DNA of 64,000 nucleotides, from positions 1 through 64,000 of the forward strand of contig CAWVRK010000003.1 of the NCBI GenBank assembly GCA_963932955.1, given 5' to 3'. This document shows positions 58,201-64,000 of this stretch, piece after piece. The notes below the pieces were generated by a model that was given only the letters and a program-made list of their open reading frames with translations, searched no databases and had not been told where the DNA came from. Every line of letters starts with the position of its first letter. Position 1 is the first letter of the stretch. Origin of the DNA: Flavicella sp963932955 (lineage in GTDB: Bacteria > Bacteroidota > Bacteroidia > Flavobacteriales > Flavobacteriaceae). The position numbers and the translations under genes were made by a program.

Positions 58201-59780
58201 ATCAAATGATCGTTCGGTTTGAAAAACCCACGGTCTACGTCCATCAGTATCCATCGCCATTTCCCTGTTTGTTTGGGTTTCCAAGCCATTACATTGTGAT
58301 TGATAGAGGTGTTGGCCACCGCCATTTCAGCAATGACATAATCAGTAAAATTTTCGATGTCCATTGCATTGGCTACTGTATCAAAGTTGGCATCGTTCGA
58401 CAAATCTTTGTTAAGCAGTGCCAACAAGTCATTGTAAGCTTGCAAGTCACCCGCTTCGGCAAAATCTTCATTTTCTACGAGGTCAAAGCTCCCTGAGTCA
58501 AGATGGTAACTTTTCTCTATATAATCATCGTTCACTTTTTCACGAATGTTGTGAATCCCCATATACTCTCCGTTTACATAAACAATAGAAGGCTTGAAAG
58601 CCATGATGTCTAAGTCCATGTTCAACATAGTGCTTTTATGGCCCAACATGTCTCGAAAAAGTGTGTAGCTCCAATCACTACCCGAGGCTCTTAAGGAAAA
58701 AGATTTATAACTGCTGCGTTTGCGCTGAGTCATCAAAGGATATTCCAATTTATTGGTTCCGTATTGTTTTTTAAAATAAACGCCCAACATCTTTTGTGGC
58801 AATTGCCAAGACCACAAACCATTCACTTTACAGCCTGCTCGTTCGTTGAAAGCAGCTCGGTCACCACCGTTATTCTCAAACAATTCAATGTTGATTGGCA
58901 CTTCCCAAAGGGGTTTGAAATCCTGTACATAAATCCCTGTGTTTGGGTCCCAGAAGTTGGACGGTTCCGTAGCGATGGAAACCACTGGGATTTTAGCATA
59001 AACTGAGTTTTCATTGATGAAATAGGTGTGAGTCACAGTTGGCCCAGGTAGAAAATTGGACATGAAAATTCGACTTCGGACTATTGTCGTATTGGTTATG
59101 GGTATGGGTGTGTTGTATTTTTCTGAGGTCATTAAGGGTTTTGAACCGTCTGTCGTATAGCGAATTTCACCTCCAAAATCAGTGGTCAATTCAACTGCCT
59201 GAGTGGATGTGTAAAAGCCTCCTCGAATACTGAATTCAGGGACATGGTAAACAAAACTCTCATAAGAGGTAGCGGAGTTAGAGGCCTTCGGAGTAGCGTT
59301 TAGGAAGAAAGACCAATTTGTACTCGCGTCAATAGTTCTGCCCATTGAAACATCCACTGTTTGAACCCCGTAGCTGATGGAGTCAAGCAATGCAGCATTA
59401 GAGGTGTATAGGGCAATCTCTTCTCCACCCGCTGACAGTTTGAAATTGGTATGGTTTTCGGTGTCATTCCCATCTGCCCAAACCAACAAAAACCCACCCG
59501 CTTCAATTGTTAAATCGGAAGAAAATCGCCACTTATCAGGTACTTTAAAATCGTCACTTAAGAAATAGCCATTGAGGTTTTGAGCGCTTGTCCCTGCATT
59601 GTATAGTTCAATCCAATCGGAATATTTTTCAAAATCTGCATCTTCAATCTGAGTGGCATTTGAAGCAGAAAATTCATTGATCAAAATCTGCCCGTTGACA
59701 GATGAAACCAGCAAAAAAACAGCCAATGCAATTCGTTGCCTACAAGCTTTAAAAAAAATATTCGACACCTGTATTCTCAT
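55269..59780 (-). CDS. CotH-kinase/lamin-tail T9SS surface protein, 1503 residues
   Basis: Signal peptide at about 1-30. Domains in order: lamin tail domain (about 32-165, 'INEFSASNATQIEDADFEKY', 'DWIELYN'); chitobiase C-terminal-like beta domain (about 185-255, 'GGEIRYTTDGSKPL'); CotH kinase domain (about 265-620) with 'WRWILMDVDRGFFKP', the DxDxxF-type catalytic motif; a galactose-binding-like domain (about 700-870, 'SQITLNLLCDDGGIAYLNGV'); a right-handed beta-helix (about 930-1250); a second lamin tail (about 1270-1400); and a Por sorting tail ('IYPNPSTGFFTIKS', 'FPRGIYYVKV'). CotH kinases phosphorylate proteins; here it should act on the cell surface. Confidence 0.88.
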   Translation of the reverse strand: MRIQVSNIFFKACRQRIALAVFLLVSSVNGQILINEFSASNATQIEDADFEKYSDWIELYNAGTSAQNLNGYFLSDDFKVPDKWRFSSDLTIEAGGFLLVWADGNDTENHTNFKLSAGGEEIALYTSNAALLDSISYGVQTVDVSMGRTIDASTNWSFFLNATPKASNSATSYESFVYHVPEFSIRGGFYTSTQAVELTTDFGGEIRYTTDGSKPLMTSEKYNTPIPITNTTIVRSRIFMSNFLPGPTVTHTYFINENSVYAKIPVVSIATEPSNFWDPNTGIYVQDFKPLWEVPINIELFENNGGDRAAFNERAGCKVNGLWSWQLPQKMLGVYFKKQYGTNKLEYPLMTQRKRSSYKSFSLRASGSDWSYTLFRDMLGHKSTMLNMDLDIMAFKPSIVYVNGEYMGIHNIREKVNDDYIEKSYHLDSGSFDLVENEDFAEAGDLQAYNDLLALLNKDLSNDANFDTVANAMDIENFTDYVIAEMAVANTSINHNVMAWKPKQTGKWRWILMDVDRGFFKPNDHLIDFYSDQTVWPFSKLLSNAGYKAYFGKRLADQLYTSYNPDRMMMLIDKQKQAIESELPKHVERWEGRTSSYGDALSSVDDWSNAVSALSSFVAQRPAALLNDLENYGFDGTSALSLRVFPKNAGTLTLNGLTVPDTENNGLYLNNVPVKLMAENRPGYEFVGWSEAETITLIQKGASWKYFDGGVALESSWKTSTYDDASWSVGMAQLGYGDGDEATEIGYGSDASDKHMTNYFRKTISITAAQKANSQITLNLLCDDGGIAYLNGVEVLRTNMPSGSINHETPALSSVYGSAEEAFTPFAISTDHLVVGDNTLAVEVHQRDANSSDTSFDLELLSYQTDTTRSVSDTKIYDTTISENTGLTAVYKATGQCVIPEVIATNTTLSKDCSPYLVQGNVTVESNATLTVEAGVEIWMPPAGNITVNGILNAVGTDENRIVFKENPQTETGSWGALLFQNTAQPSYLKYTSIEAASQGPDPVFDIAAISAFNADLVLDHLTIENVKSNPITARYSDVTLTNSKLHSEVTGDCINVKYGKARIENCQFLGNDQPDTDAIDYDGIEGGVIKNCLMSNFRGFNSDAIDIGEKSSDLMIDSIVVCNITDKGVSLGQRSTATIKNAVFINCDKGVAVKDSSNVLISRSVFYNNVDAVACYEKNLGSAGGNAIVINSILSNSSNKPLFVDAKSTLQSAYCLTDFATDTAYPLNLQGNPKFTNPTFFDFHLQPNSLALNAGMENETAIDLGTVCPPLSFEPNVMISQIFTNLENSDIPEFLTLYNPSNETADLSGYAFTKGITAVIPEGLFLEGKEELFLTKDASAIIWEKENIQVVEWQSGKLSNTGESLELQDRFGITIDHLKYQEDGRWPGSAFNGQYVLQIKSDALENHFGESWTAFKIDKDFDLGIVPVDTFSEIYPNPSTGFFTIKSLNKNDLHIKVFSLSGQLLLESQFEMKDMHTLDLSLFPRGIYYVKVGAEVHKLLKL

Positions 59781-60322
59781 TAAATTAAAATCAATTTAAT
59801 TGTTTTCCTACTAGAAAAACACCCCCCTTAATTATAAAAAACCCCTTAAAATTCACACAAGGCTCGCATTCGGGATTGTCACCTATGCCAAAGCGCCACA
59901 GATATGTATTCAAAAATAGCACTAAAAATCGGAATTCATGAAAATATTTTAAGGATTAATAAAAGCTGTCAAACGAATCGATAAGAGACGTGTTAGGCCT
60001 TGAAAAAACAACGCGAAACTCTCTAAAAGAACATGTACCTGTATCCCTTTTTTCCCAATTCACAGTAGAAACTACTTTAAAACAAACATTTGTAGTTTTT
60101 TCAGGTTGAAGCAGCTGAAAAACTTACCTAAATCCACTTTCCAAGGTGTTGTTTTGTGATTTTAAAAACCTTTTCAGGACTTGCTCAAAGTCTTCGTTTT
60201 GATTTATTGAGGTTTTTTTTGAAAAACAAGCATTCATATTATGTTTTTTCAAAAATAATAGTACCTTGTCATATTATTTAATTTTTTTAGTTTATTGAAC
60301 CAAAACCATCATCAAAACACAT
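59781..60322. other. 542-bp gene-free AT-rich region
   Basis: No frame of note. ATTAAATT (59779-59786) and AATTTAAT (59793-59800) form an 8-bp hairpin that includes the CotH-kinase start codon region. AAACTAC (60069-60075) pairs with GTAGTTT (60092-60098) and is followed by T, a possible terminator for an unseen plus-strand RNA. No consensus promoter found for the gene at 60323. Confidence 0.45.
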
Positions 60323-60544
60323 ATGGATTTATTAAAAAGTGCAGCAGAATTTGAAGAAAATGTTTCAAGTTTTAAATCAAGAGACGAACGAATAAAAGCT
60401 TCACATACTGCAAAAGAATTGGTTTTGGGTCTCAATGAAATTTATAAGGAATCCAAAGATCCGGAAATCATGGAAATCATGAAACGCATCACTGCAATCA
60501 AACAGAAATTTGAAAAACGTCTGAAAGGGAGGTTGACTTCGTAA
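60323..60544 (+). CDS. Small hypothetical protein, 73 residues
   Basis: 'MDLLKSAAEFEENVSSFKSR' then 'IKASHTAKELVLGLNEIYKE' and 'MEIMKRITAIKQKFEKRLKG'. Predicted all-helical, charged, cytosolic; no membrane segment. It is convergent with the cysteine desulfurase, 2 nt between the stops, and preceded by 540 nt without genes. I do not recognise a family. Confidence 0.6.
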   Translation: MDLLKSAAEFEENVSSFKSRDERIKASHTAKELVLGLNEIYKESKDPEIMEIMKRITAIKQKFEKRLKGRLTS

Positions 60545-60546
60545 GT

Positions 60547-61698
60547 TTAATTTTTCACTTCTTTACAAATCAATTCTTTTAAAACATCCACAACATAGAG
60601 GAGTTCCTCTTTTGTCGTGTGCTTGCTAAACGAAAATCGCAGTGATGTTTGTTGTGCTTCATCGGCAGTAAGAAGCTCTCTTAAAACATGTGATCCGCCA
60701 TTGCTTCCACTCTGACAAGCACTTCCACCAGATACCGCAATTCCTTTTAAATCGAGTTGAAACAAAACAAAAGGACTGTCTAATGGCAAACGCACGTTTA
60801 GTATGGTCGCTGTACTGGCTTGCAAATCTTCGGAAGAGCCATTGAAGGCAATAGATGGAGACAAGGCTTTCAATTCTTGAATAAAAAAGGACTTGCGTGC
60901 TTGCATTTCTTGAATATCGGTTGTGAGGTCTTTTAGGGAAATTTCCAAGGCTACCTGCATTCCGCGTATGAGATGAACCGCTTCGGTACCTGCGCGCGCT
61001 CCTTTTTCTTGGCCTCCCCCATACAGAAGTGGCTTGATGCCAATACCTTTTTTAAAATACGCAAATCCAATTCCCTTGGGGCCGTGAAATTTATGTGCAC
61101 TTGCGGTTATAAAATCAACCGAATCTCGTTGCAGGTCCATGTCAAAATGACCGATTGCTTGTACGGCATCAGAATGAAAAAAGGCCTTGTATTCTTGGCA
61201 GATTGTCGCTGTTTTTTGGAGGTTCAACAAGGTCCCTATTTCGTTGTTTACCGCCAACAAACTAACGAGTGTTTTGCGGGACGTGTCTGACAACAAGCTG
61301 CGCAAATGCGTATAGTCCAACAGACCTTTGGAATCCACATTCACATAAGAGATTTGAATTCCATAGTCAGCTGCTAGTTCCCTAAGTGGATTTAGGACTG
61401 CAGCGTGTTCTATTTTTGAGGTCACCACCTGGGTAACTCCTAGGTTGACAACAGCATTTCTCAAAATCAAATTGTTGGCTTCGGTTCCACCTGAGGTAAA
61501 AATAAGTTCGCTGGCGGACACATTCAAATGCTTGGCAATGTTTTTACGCGCATTTTCGACAATGGTTTTTGCAGTCCTTCCGTATTGGTGAGTGGAAGAG
61601 GGATTCCCACAAACAGTTTGCATCGTCTGTACCATTTCTGCAATCACTTCATCGGCAATGGCTGTCGTTGCTGCGTTGTCTAAATAAACTTTCCTCAA
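60547..61698 (-). CDS. Cysteine desulfurase (NifS/IscS family)
   Basis: 383 residues read from TTG at 61698 (minus TTG-AGG-AAA). 'KVYLDNAATTAIADEVIAEM' is the family N-terminus, so the TTG is the likely start; no ATG is placed to serve. PLP lysine Lys203 in 'TASAHKFHGPKGIGFAYF', catalytic Cys328 in 'VSGGSACQSGSNGG', and 'TSGGTEANNLIL' for the phosphate. It releases sulfur from cysteine for Fe-S clusters or thiolated tRNA. No iscU or suf genes are adjacent, so the target is uncertain. Confidence 0.93.
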   Translation of the reverse strand: MRKVYLDNAATTAIADEVIAEMVQTMQTVCGNPSSTHQYGRTAKTIVENARKNIAKHLNVSASELIFTSGGTEANNLILRNAVVNLGVTQVVTSKIEHAAVLNPLRELAADYGIQISYVNVDSKGLLDYTHLRSLLSDTSRKTLVSLLAVNNEIGTLLNLQKTATICQEYKAFFHSDAVQAIGHFDMDLQRDSVDFITASAHKFHGPKGIGFAYFKKGIGIKPLLYGGGQEKGARAGTEAVHLIRGMQVALEISLKDLTTDIQEMQARKSFFIQELKALSPSIAFNGSSEDLQASTATILNVRLPLDSPFVLFQLDLKGIAVSGGSACQSGSNGGSHVLRELLTADEAQQTSLRFSFSKHTTKEELLYVVDVLKELICKEVKN

Positions 61699-61775
61699 AA
61701 TTGTTGTATTTGTAAAAGAATTGGATCCCTAATTCAAACAAAAGTAAGTTAATTTAAATTAACGAAAAACACTTT

Positions 61776-61817
61776 TTGGGTTCTGTTTAAAACCCTTACA
61801 TTTGTTTTGTAAATTTG
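61776..61817 (+). promoter_or_regulatory. Promoter with tandem -7 boxes before the TSP3 lipoprotein
   Basis: TTG (61776-61778), 18 nt, TACATTTG (61797-61804): exact consensus. A second exact box TAAATTTG lies at 61810-61817, 13 nt later and 8 nt before the ATG. TGTTTAA (61784-61790) is in the spacer. Confidence 0.65.
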
Positions 61818-61825
61818 ATAGTGCA

Positions 61826-62692
61826 ATGAAAAAAACAAGCCTGATTGCTTTCTTACTTTTGTTCCTCTCTTGTGATGATGGAGATTTTAACATTCCTTCC
61901 TTTGATTTTGAAAACATCAAAATAAACAATTGTGGAGACCTGGTTTTGCACAAAATTAGCAGCAGTAAGAAAGAAGCTTTGATTTTGAAATTGGACCTGA
62001 GCAATTCGGAAGAAAACACGTATTTCAAAACGCCTTTGACAGATCAAAGTTATGTCATTTCTGAAAATGGCAGTCACCAAATGACCTACCGAATTTTTAA
62101 TAAGAAGGTCGAAACTACTTATTTTTGTCAAGACATCCCCCCTAGCAGTCCGACTGTATTGGAAGAATGGTTCGGAAACGGTACTTTGCAGGTAAACAAC
62201 ACAATCGTTCTCGACGATGAAGACATGGTAGACACAACGCTAGAAGACCGAGACGGAGACAGTGATCCAAGCAATGACGATACCGATGGAGATGGGTATC
62301 CCGATTATATTGATACCGATGATGACGGCGACAACATCCCTACAAAAAATGAAGACCTCAACTCAGACGGCGATCCAACAAACGACGATACTGACAACGA
62401 TGGAACGCCCAATTACCTAGATGCGGATGACGATAATGACGGCACACCGACGGCAAACGAATCCCATACAGGAGATGAAAATCTAAATACGATTTTGGAT
62501 TATTTGGACGTAAACACCAATACAGTTCAAGAACCCAAAACAACAGCTACCAATTATTACCAACAAAAATACACGCTGCTTCTGGAATTTACGGTGTTGA
62601 ATTTCACCAATTCGGAAAGTGACATCAATTATACAGACGGCTATACATTTGGAACAAAAACAGGCAGCTTTACGATTTCTGATCTCCCTTAG
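61826..62692 (+). CDS. Lipoprotein with thrombospondin type-3-like calcium repeats
   Basis: 288 residues from ATG at 61826. Lipobox LLFLSC (Cys about 16) followed by acidic residues 'DDGD', which in Bacteroidota marks surface export (the LES signal has this kind of acidic run). Residues of about 135-225 are Asp-rich repeats of the TSP3 type: 'DRDGDSDPSNDDTDGDGYPD', 'DTDDDGDNIPTKNEDLNSDG', 'DTDNDGTPNYLDADDDNDGT', which bind calcium. The N- and C-terminal parts are beta-like with no recognised domain. Function not known. Confidence 0.8.
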   Translation: MKKTSLIAFLLLFLSCDDGDFNIPSFDFENIKINNCGDLVLHKISSSKKEALILKLDLSNSEENTYFKTPLTDQSYVISENGSHQMTYRIFNKKVETTYFCQDIPPSSPTVLEEWFGNGTLQVNNTIVLDDEDMVDTTLEDRDGDSDPSNDDTDGDGYPDYIDTDDDGDNIPTKNEDLNSDGDPTNDDTDNDGTPNYLDADDDNDGTPTANESHTGDENLNTILDYLDVNTNTVQEPKTTATNYYQQKYTLLLEFTVLNFTNSESDINYTDGYTFGTKTGSFTISDLP

Positions 62693-62717
62693 CCTTTTCG
62701 TTAACAAAGCTTAAATG

Positions 62718-62745
62718 AAACAAGTCTTTTTTTACTTGTTTTTGT
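62718..62745 (+). terminator. Terminator of the TSP3 lipoprotein gene
   Basis: AAACAAGT (62718-62725) pairs with ACTTGTTT (62734-62741), loop CTTTTTTT, then T. The right arm overlaps the last codons of the convergent Smr gene. Confidence 0.55.
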
Positions 62746-63292
62746 TTTGTAGTATGTAGACCTCTGTGGCTCCCATTCCATACTTTTCATAGGAAGCTTG
62801 TGCGATTTTGACAGGGTATTTGGCAAGCAAATAGCCCAACTCACTCCGCAAAACACCTTCTCCTACTCCGTGGATAAAAACAACCCTAGGAATACGTTTG
62901 CGTATGGCAAATTCCAATTTGTATTTGGCCGTATCCAATTGCAAGTTCAGCATGTCGAAGTTCGACATCCTTTGGTGGTTTTTGACAAGATGCTGTATGT
63001 GGAGGTCTACCTCCATGGGCGGAACAAGGGCTTCTTTTTTTCTTTTCTTGGGAGCTTTTCTTTTGTTTGTCTCGGAAGAACTCTGTTTTTGGTGTAGCAG
63101 CGCATTGTTGATGTCTGAATATTTGGACATCTCAAATTGATCGTGTACTACTTTTACCAACTGTTTTTCGTCGAAGTACAGGTCAAAACCGTTTTCTTCG
63201 GTGATGAGCACACGCGTTCCCTCACTCTTTAGAACCACTCCCTTAGTGGTTGCATCGACTACAACAACTCGATCTCCTTTTGCAAACTTCAT
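62732..63292 (-). CDS. Smr/MutS2 C-terminal-like domain protein
   Basis: 186 residues. N-terminal SH3-like/KOW-type part ('KFAKGDRVVVVDATTKGVVL') of DUF2027 kind, a basic linker ('KRKAPKKRKKEAL'), then the Smr domain: 'MEVDLHIQHLV' (DLH motif), 'VFIHGVGEGVLRSELGYLLA' (HGxGxG loop near 150) and 'ATEVYILQNK'. Smr domains bind or nick nucleic acids (RNA or branched DNA). A short relative of the MutS2 tail, standing alone. Divergent ends on either side; 20 nt after the PPK2 stop. Confidence 0.85.
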   Translation of the reverse strand: MKFAKGDRVVVVDATTKGVVLKSEGTRVLITEENGFDLYFDEKQLVKVVHDQFEMSKYSDINNALLHQKQSSSETNKRKAPKKRKKEALVPPMEVDLHIQHLVKNHQRMSNFDMLNLQLDTAKYKLEFAIRKRIPRVVFIHGVGEGVLRSELGYLLAKYPVKIAQASYEKYGMGATEVYILQNKNK

Positions 63293-63312
63293 TTTTTAGT
63301 TCTTCAAAAAAA

Positions 63313-64000
63313 TTAAACTTTTCTCTTTTTGTCGTAGGGAATTTGCTTTAGCAAATATTCAATGGAATGGATGCGCGCCAAGGTTTTTCGATTGGCATTG
63401 ATGATTTTCCATGGAACGGATCCTTCTGTAGTGTTTTCAAACATTTTTGTTTTGTAGTCGGTATAGCGATCCCAAAACTCTTGAGCCTTTTCATCCACGG
63501 CAGTCATCTTCCACTGTTTCAGAGGGTTGTTGCGAATGTCTTCAAATCTTTTTGCTTGCTCTCTTTTGGTGATGGACATGTAAATCTTTACCAGTTTGAT
63601 CCCCGATTCCGTAATCATTCGTTCAAAATCATTGACTTGATTCCTGAAGATTTTGTATTCGGCTTCTGTACAAAAACCATTCACGGGTTCTACGACGGCT
63701 CTATTGTACCAACTCCGATCAAAAAAGACAATCTCACCCGCCTTTGGAAATTTTTGAATGTAACGTTGAAAATACCACTGTGACTGTTCTTCGTTTGTAG
63801 GTTTTGGCAGGGCTACAATTCGAAAATGCCTCGGATTGATTCGCTCAGTAATTCTCCGGATAGCGCCTCCTTTTCCTGCTGCGTCTCTCCCTTCAAAAAT
63901 CACGATGACACGTTCTTGGTTTTCAATAACACCCGTTTGCATTTTGATCAATTCTACTTGCAAACGCTTCAGTCTTTTTTCATAATTGACAATTCGCAAA
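63313..64000 (-). CDS. ppk2: Polyphosphate kinase 2, N-terminus beyond the window
   Basis: 228 residues visible, open at the right edge (the first codon inside the window is a TTG that is probably internal). PPK2 transfers phosphate between polyphosphate and nucleoside diphosphates. Walker A 'FEGRDAAGKGGAIRRITERI', 'LPKPTNEEQSQWYFQRYIQK', Walker B 'EIVFFDRSWYNRAVVEPVNG' and the lid 'ITKREQAKRFEDIRNNPLKQ' are all present. The end 'YLLKQIPYDKKRKV' is normal. Class I of the family by these motifs. Confidence 0.94.
   Translation of the reverse strand, partial: LRIVNYEKRLKRLQVELIKMQTGVIENQERVIVIFEGRDAAGKGGAIRRITERINPRHFRIVALPKPTNEEQSQWYFQRYIQKFPKAGEIVFFDRSWYNRAVVEPVNGFCTEAEYKIFRNQVNDFERMITESGIKLVKIYMSITKREQAKRFEDIRNNPLKQWKMTAVDEKAQEFWDRYTDYKTKMFENTTEGSVPWKIINANRKTLARIHSIEYLLKQIPYDKKRKV

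Noticed and set aside
1..64000. tRNA, rRNA, CRISPR array, insertion sequence or phage genes
   Set aside because: I looked for cloverleaf ends, repeat-spacer periodicity, transposase or integrase motifs and found none.

Overview
The window reads as chromosomal DNA of a member of the Bacteroidota, most likely a marine-type Flavobacteriaceae. The support is: PorQ and two proteins with type IX secretion (T9SS) sorting tails; promoters of the Bacteroidota type (TTG, about 20 nt, TAnnTTTG) with almost no Shine-Dalgarno sequences; a short CarB of about 950 residues; a zeaxanthin-type carotenoid cluster; and lipoproteins with typical lipoboxes. Genes are dense. I see no rRNA, tRNA, CRISPR array, insertion sequence or prophage.

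Layout. 1-1 kb: end of a cytochrome c-like protein and a haem-motif T9SS protein. 1-7.7 kb: carB (-), rpmH (-, only 53 codons), htpG, a DUF4268 protein and coaD. 7.6-10 kb: a VTT/DedA-like membrane protein and a SulP transporter (-). 10-11.7 kb: a Nudix gene (-) and pyrE (+) whose promoters appear to lie inside each other's coding start, then an SRPBCC protein. 11.7-12.5 kb: birA (-). 12.5-17.9 kb: a seven-gene + strand run, rsfS-ftsH-LUD-cdsA-psd-acyl-CoA-binding protein-YceI lipoprotein, joining protein quality control to phospholipid synthesis. 17.9-25.3 kb: a minus-strand pigment and light cluster with a UbiA-like protein, SRPBCC protein, photolyase, CarH-like B12 photoreceptor, crtI, crtB, crtZ and a fused CrtYcd lycopene cyclase. 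25.3-31.3 kb: gcvP, then pdhA and pdhC (E2 with two nearly identical lipoyl domains). 31.4-36 kb: a TlpA-like lipoprotein, a LolC/E-type permease (-), a NamZ/DUF1343 hydrolase, an unknown protein and a YkgJ protein. 36-41.5 kb: argS, lpdA, msrA, prfB. 41.5-46.9 kb: two HAD phosphatases, an ArsC-like protein, a lactone-oxidase-like flavoprotein, umuD-umuC and an unknown protein. 47-54.8 kb: small membrane proteins, fumC, an S9 peptidase, a YbaB-like protein, cmk, porQ and mnmE. 55-64 kb: a 1503-residue CotH-kinase T9SS surface protein, a 73-residue unknown, a cysteine desulfurase, a thrombospondin-type-3 lipoprotein, an Smr protein and a truncated PPK2 gene at the right edge.

Most of the window is ordinary core genome. 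The most interesting unit is the light/pigment cluster. Its regulator keeps the W-x9-EH and E-x-H-x-x-G motifs of adenosylcobalamin photoreceptors and starts a crtI-crtB-crtZ-crtY operon (GGPP to zeaxanthin, given GGPP synthase elsewhere). A photolyase/SRPBCC operon and a UbiA-like protein lacking the first Asp motif lie directly upstream. Palindromes related to TGTTTAA overlap or sit next to the regulator and photolyase promoters. Other points worth a look are several genes whose ATG lies only 4 nt after a TAnnTTTG box (probably leaderless mRNAs), an RF2 gene without the programmed frameshift, interleaved inverted repeats in the fumC leader, and a lactone oxidase-like enzyme with Gln in place of the usual flavin-linking His.
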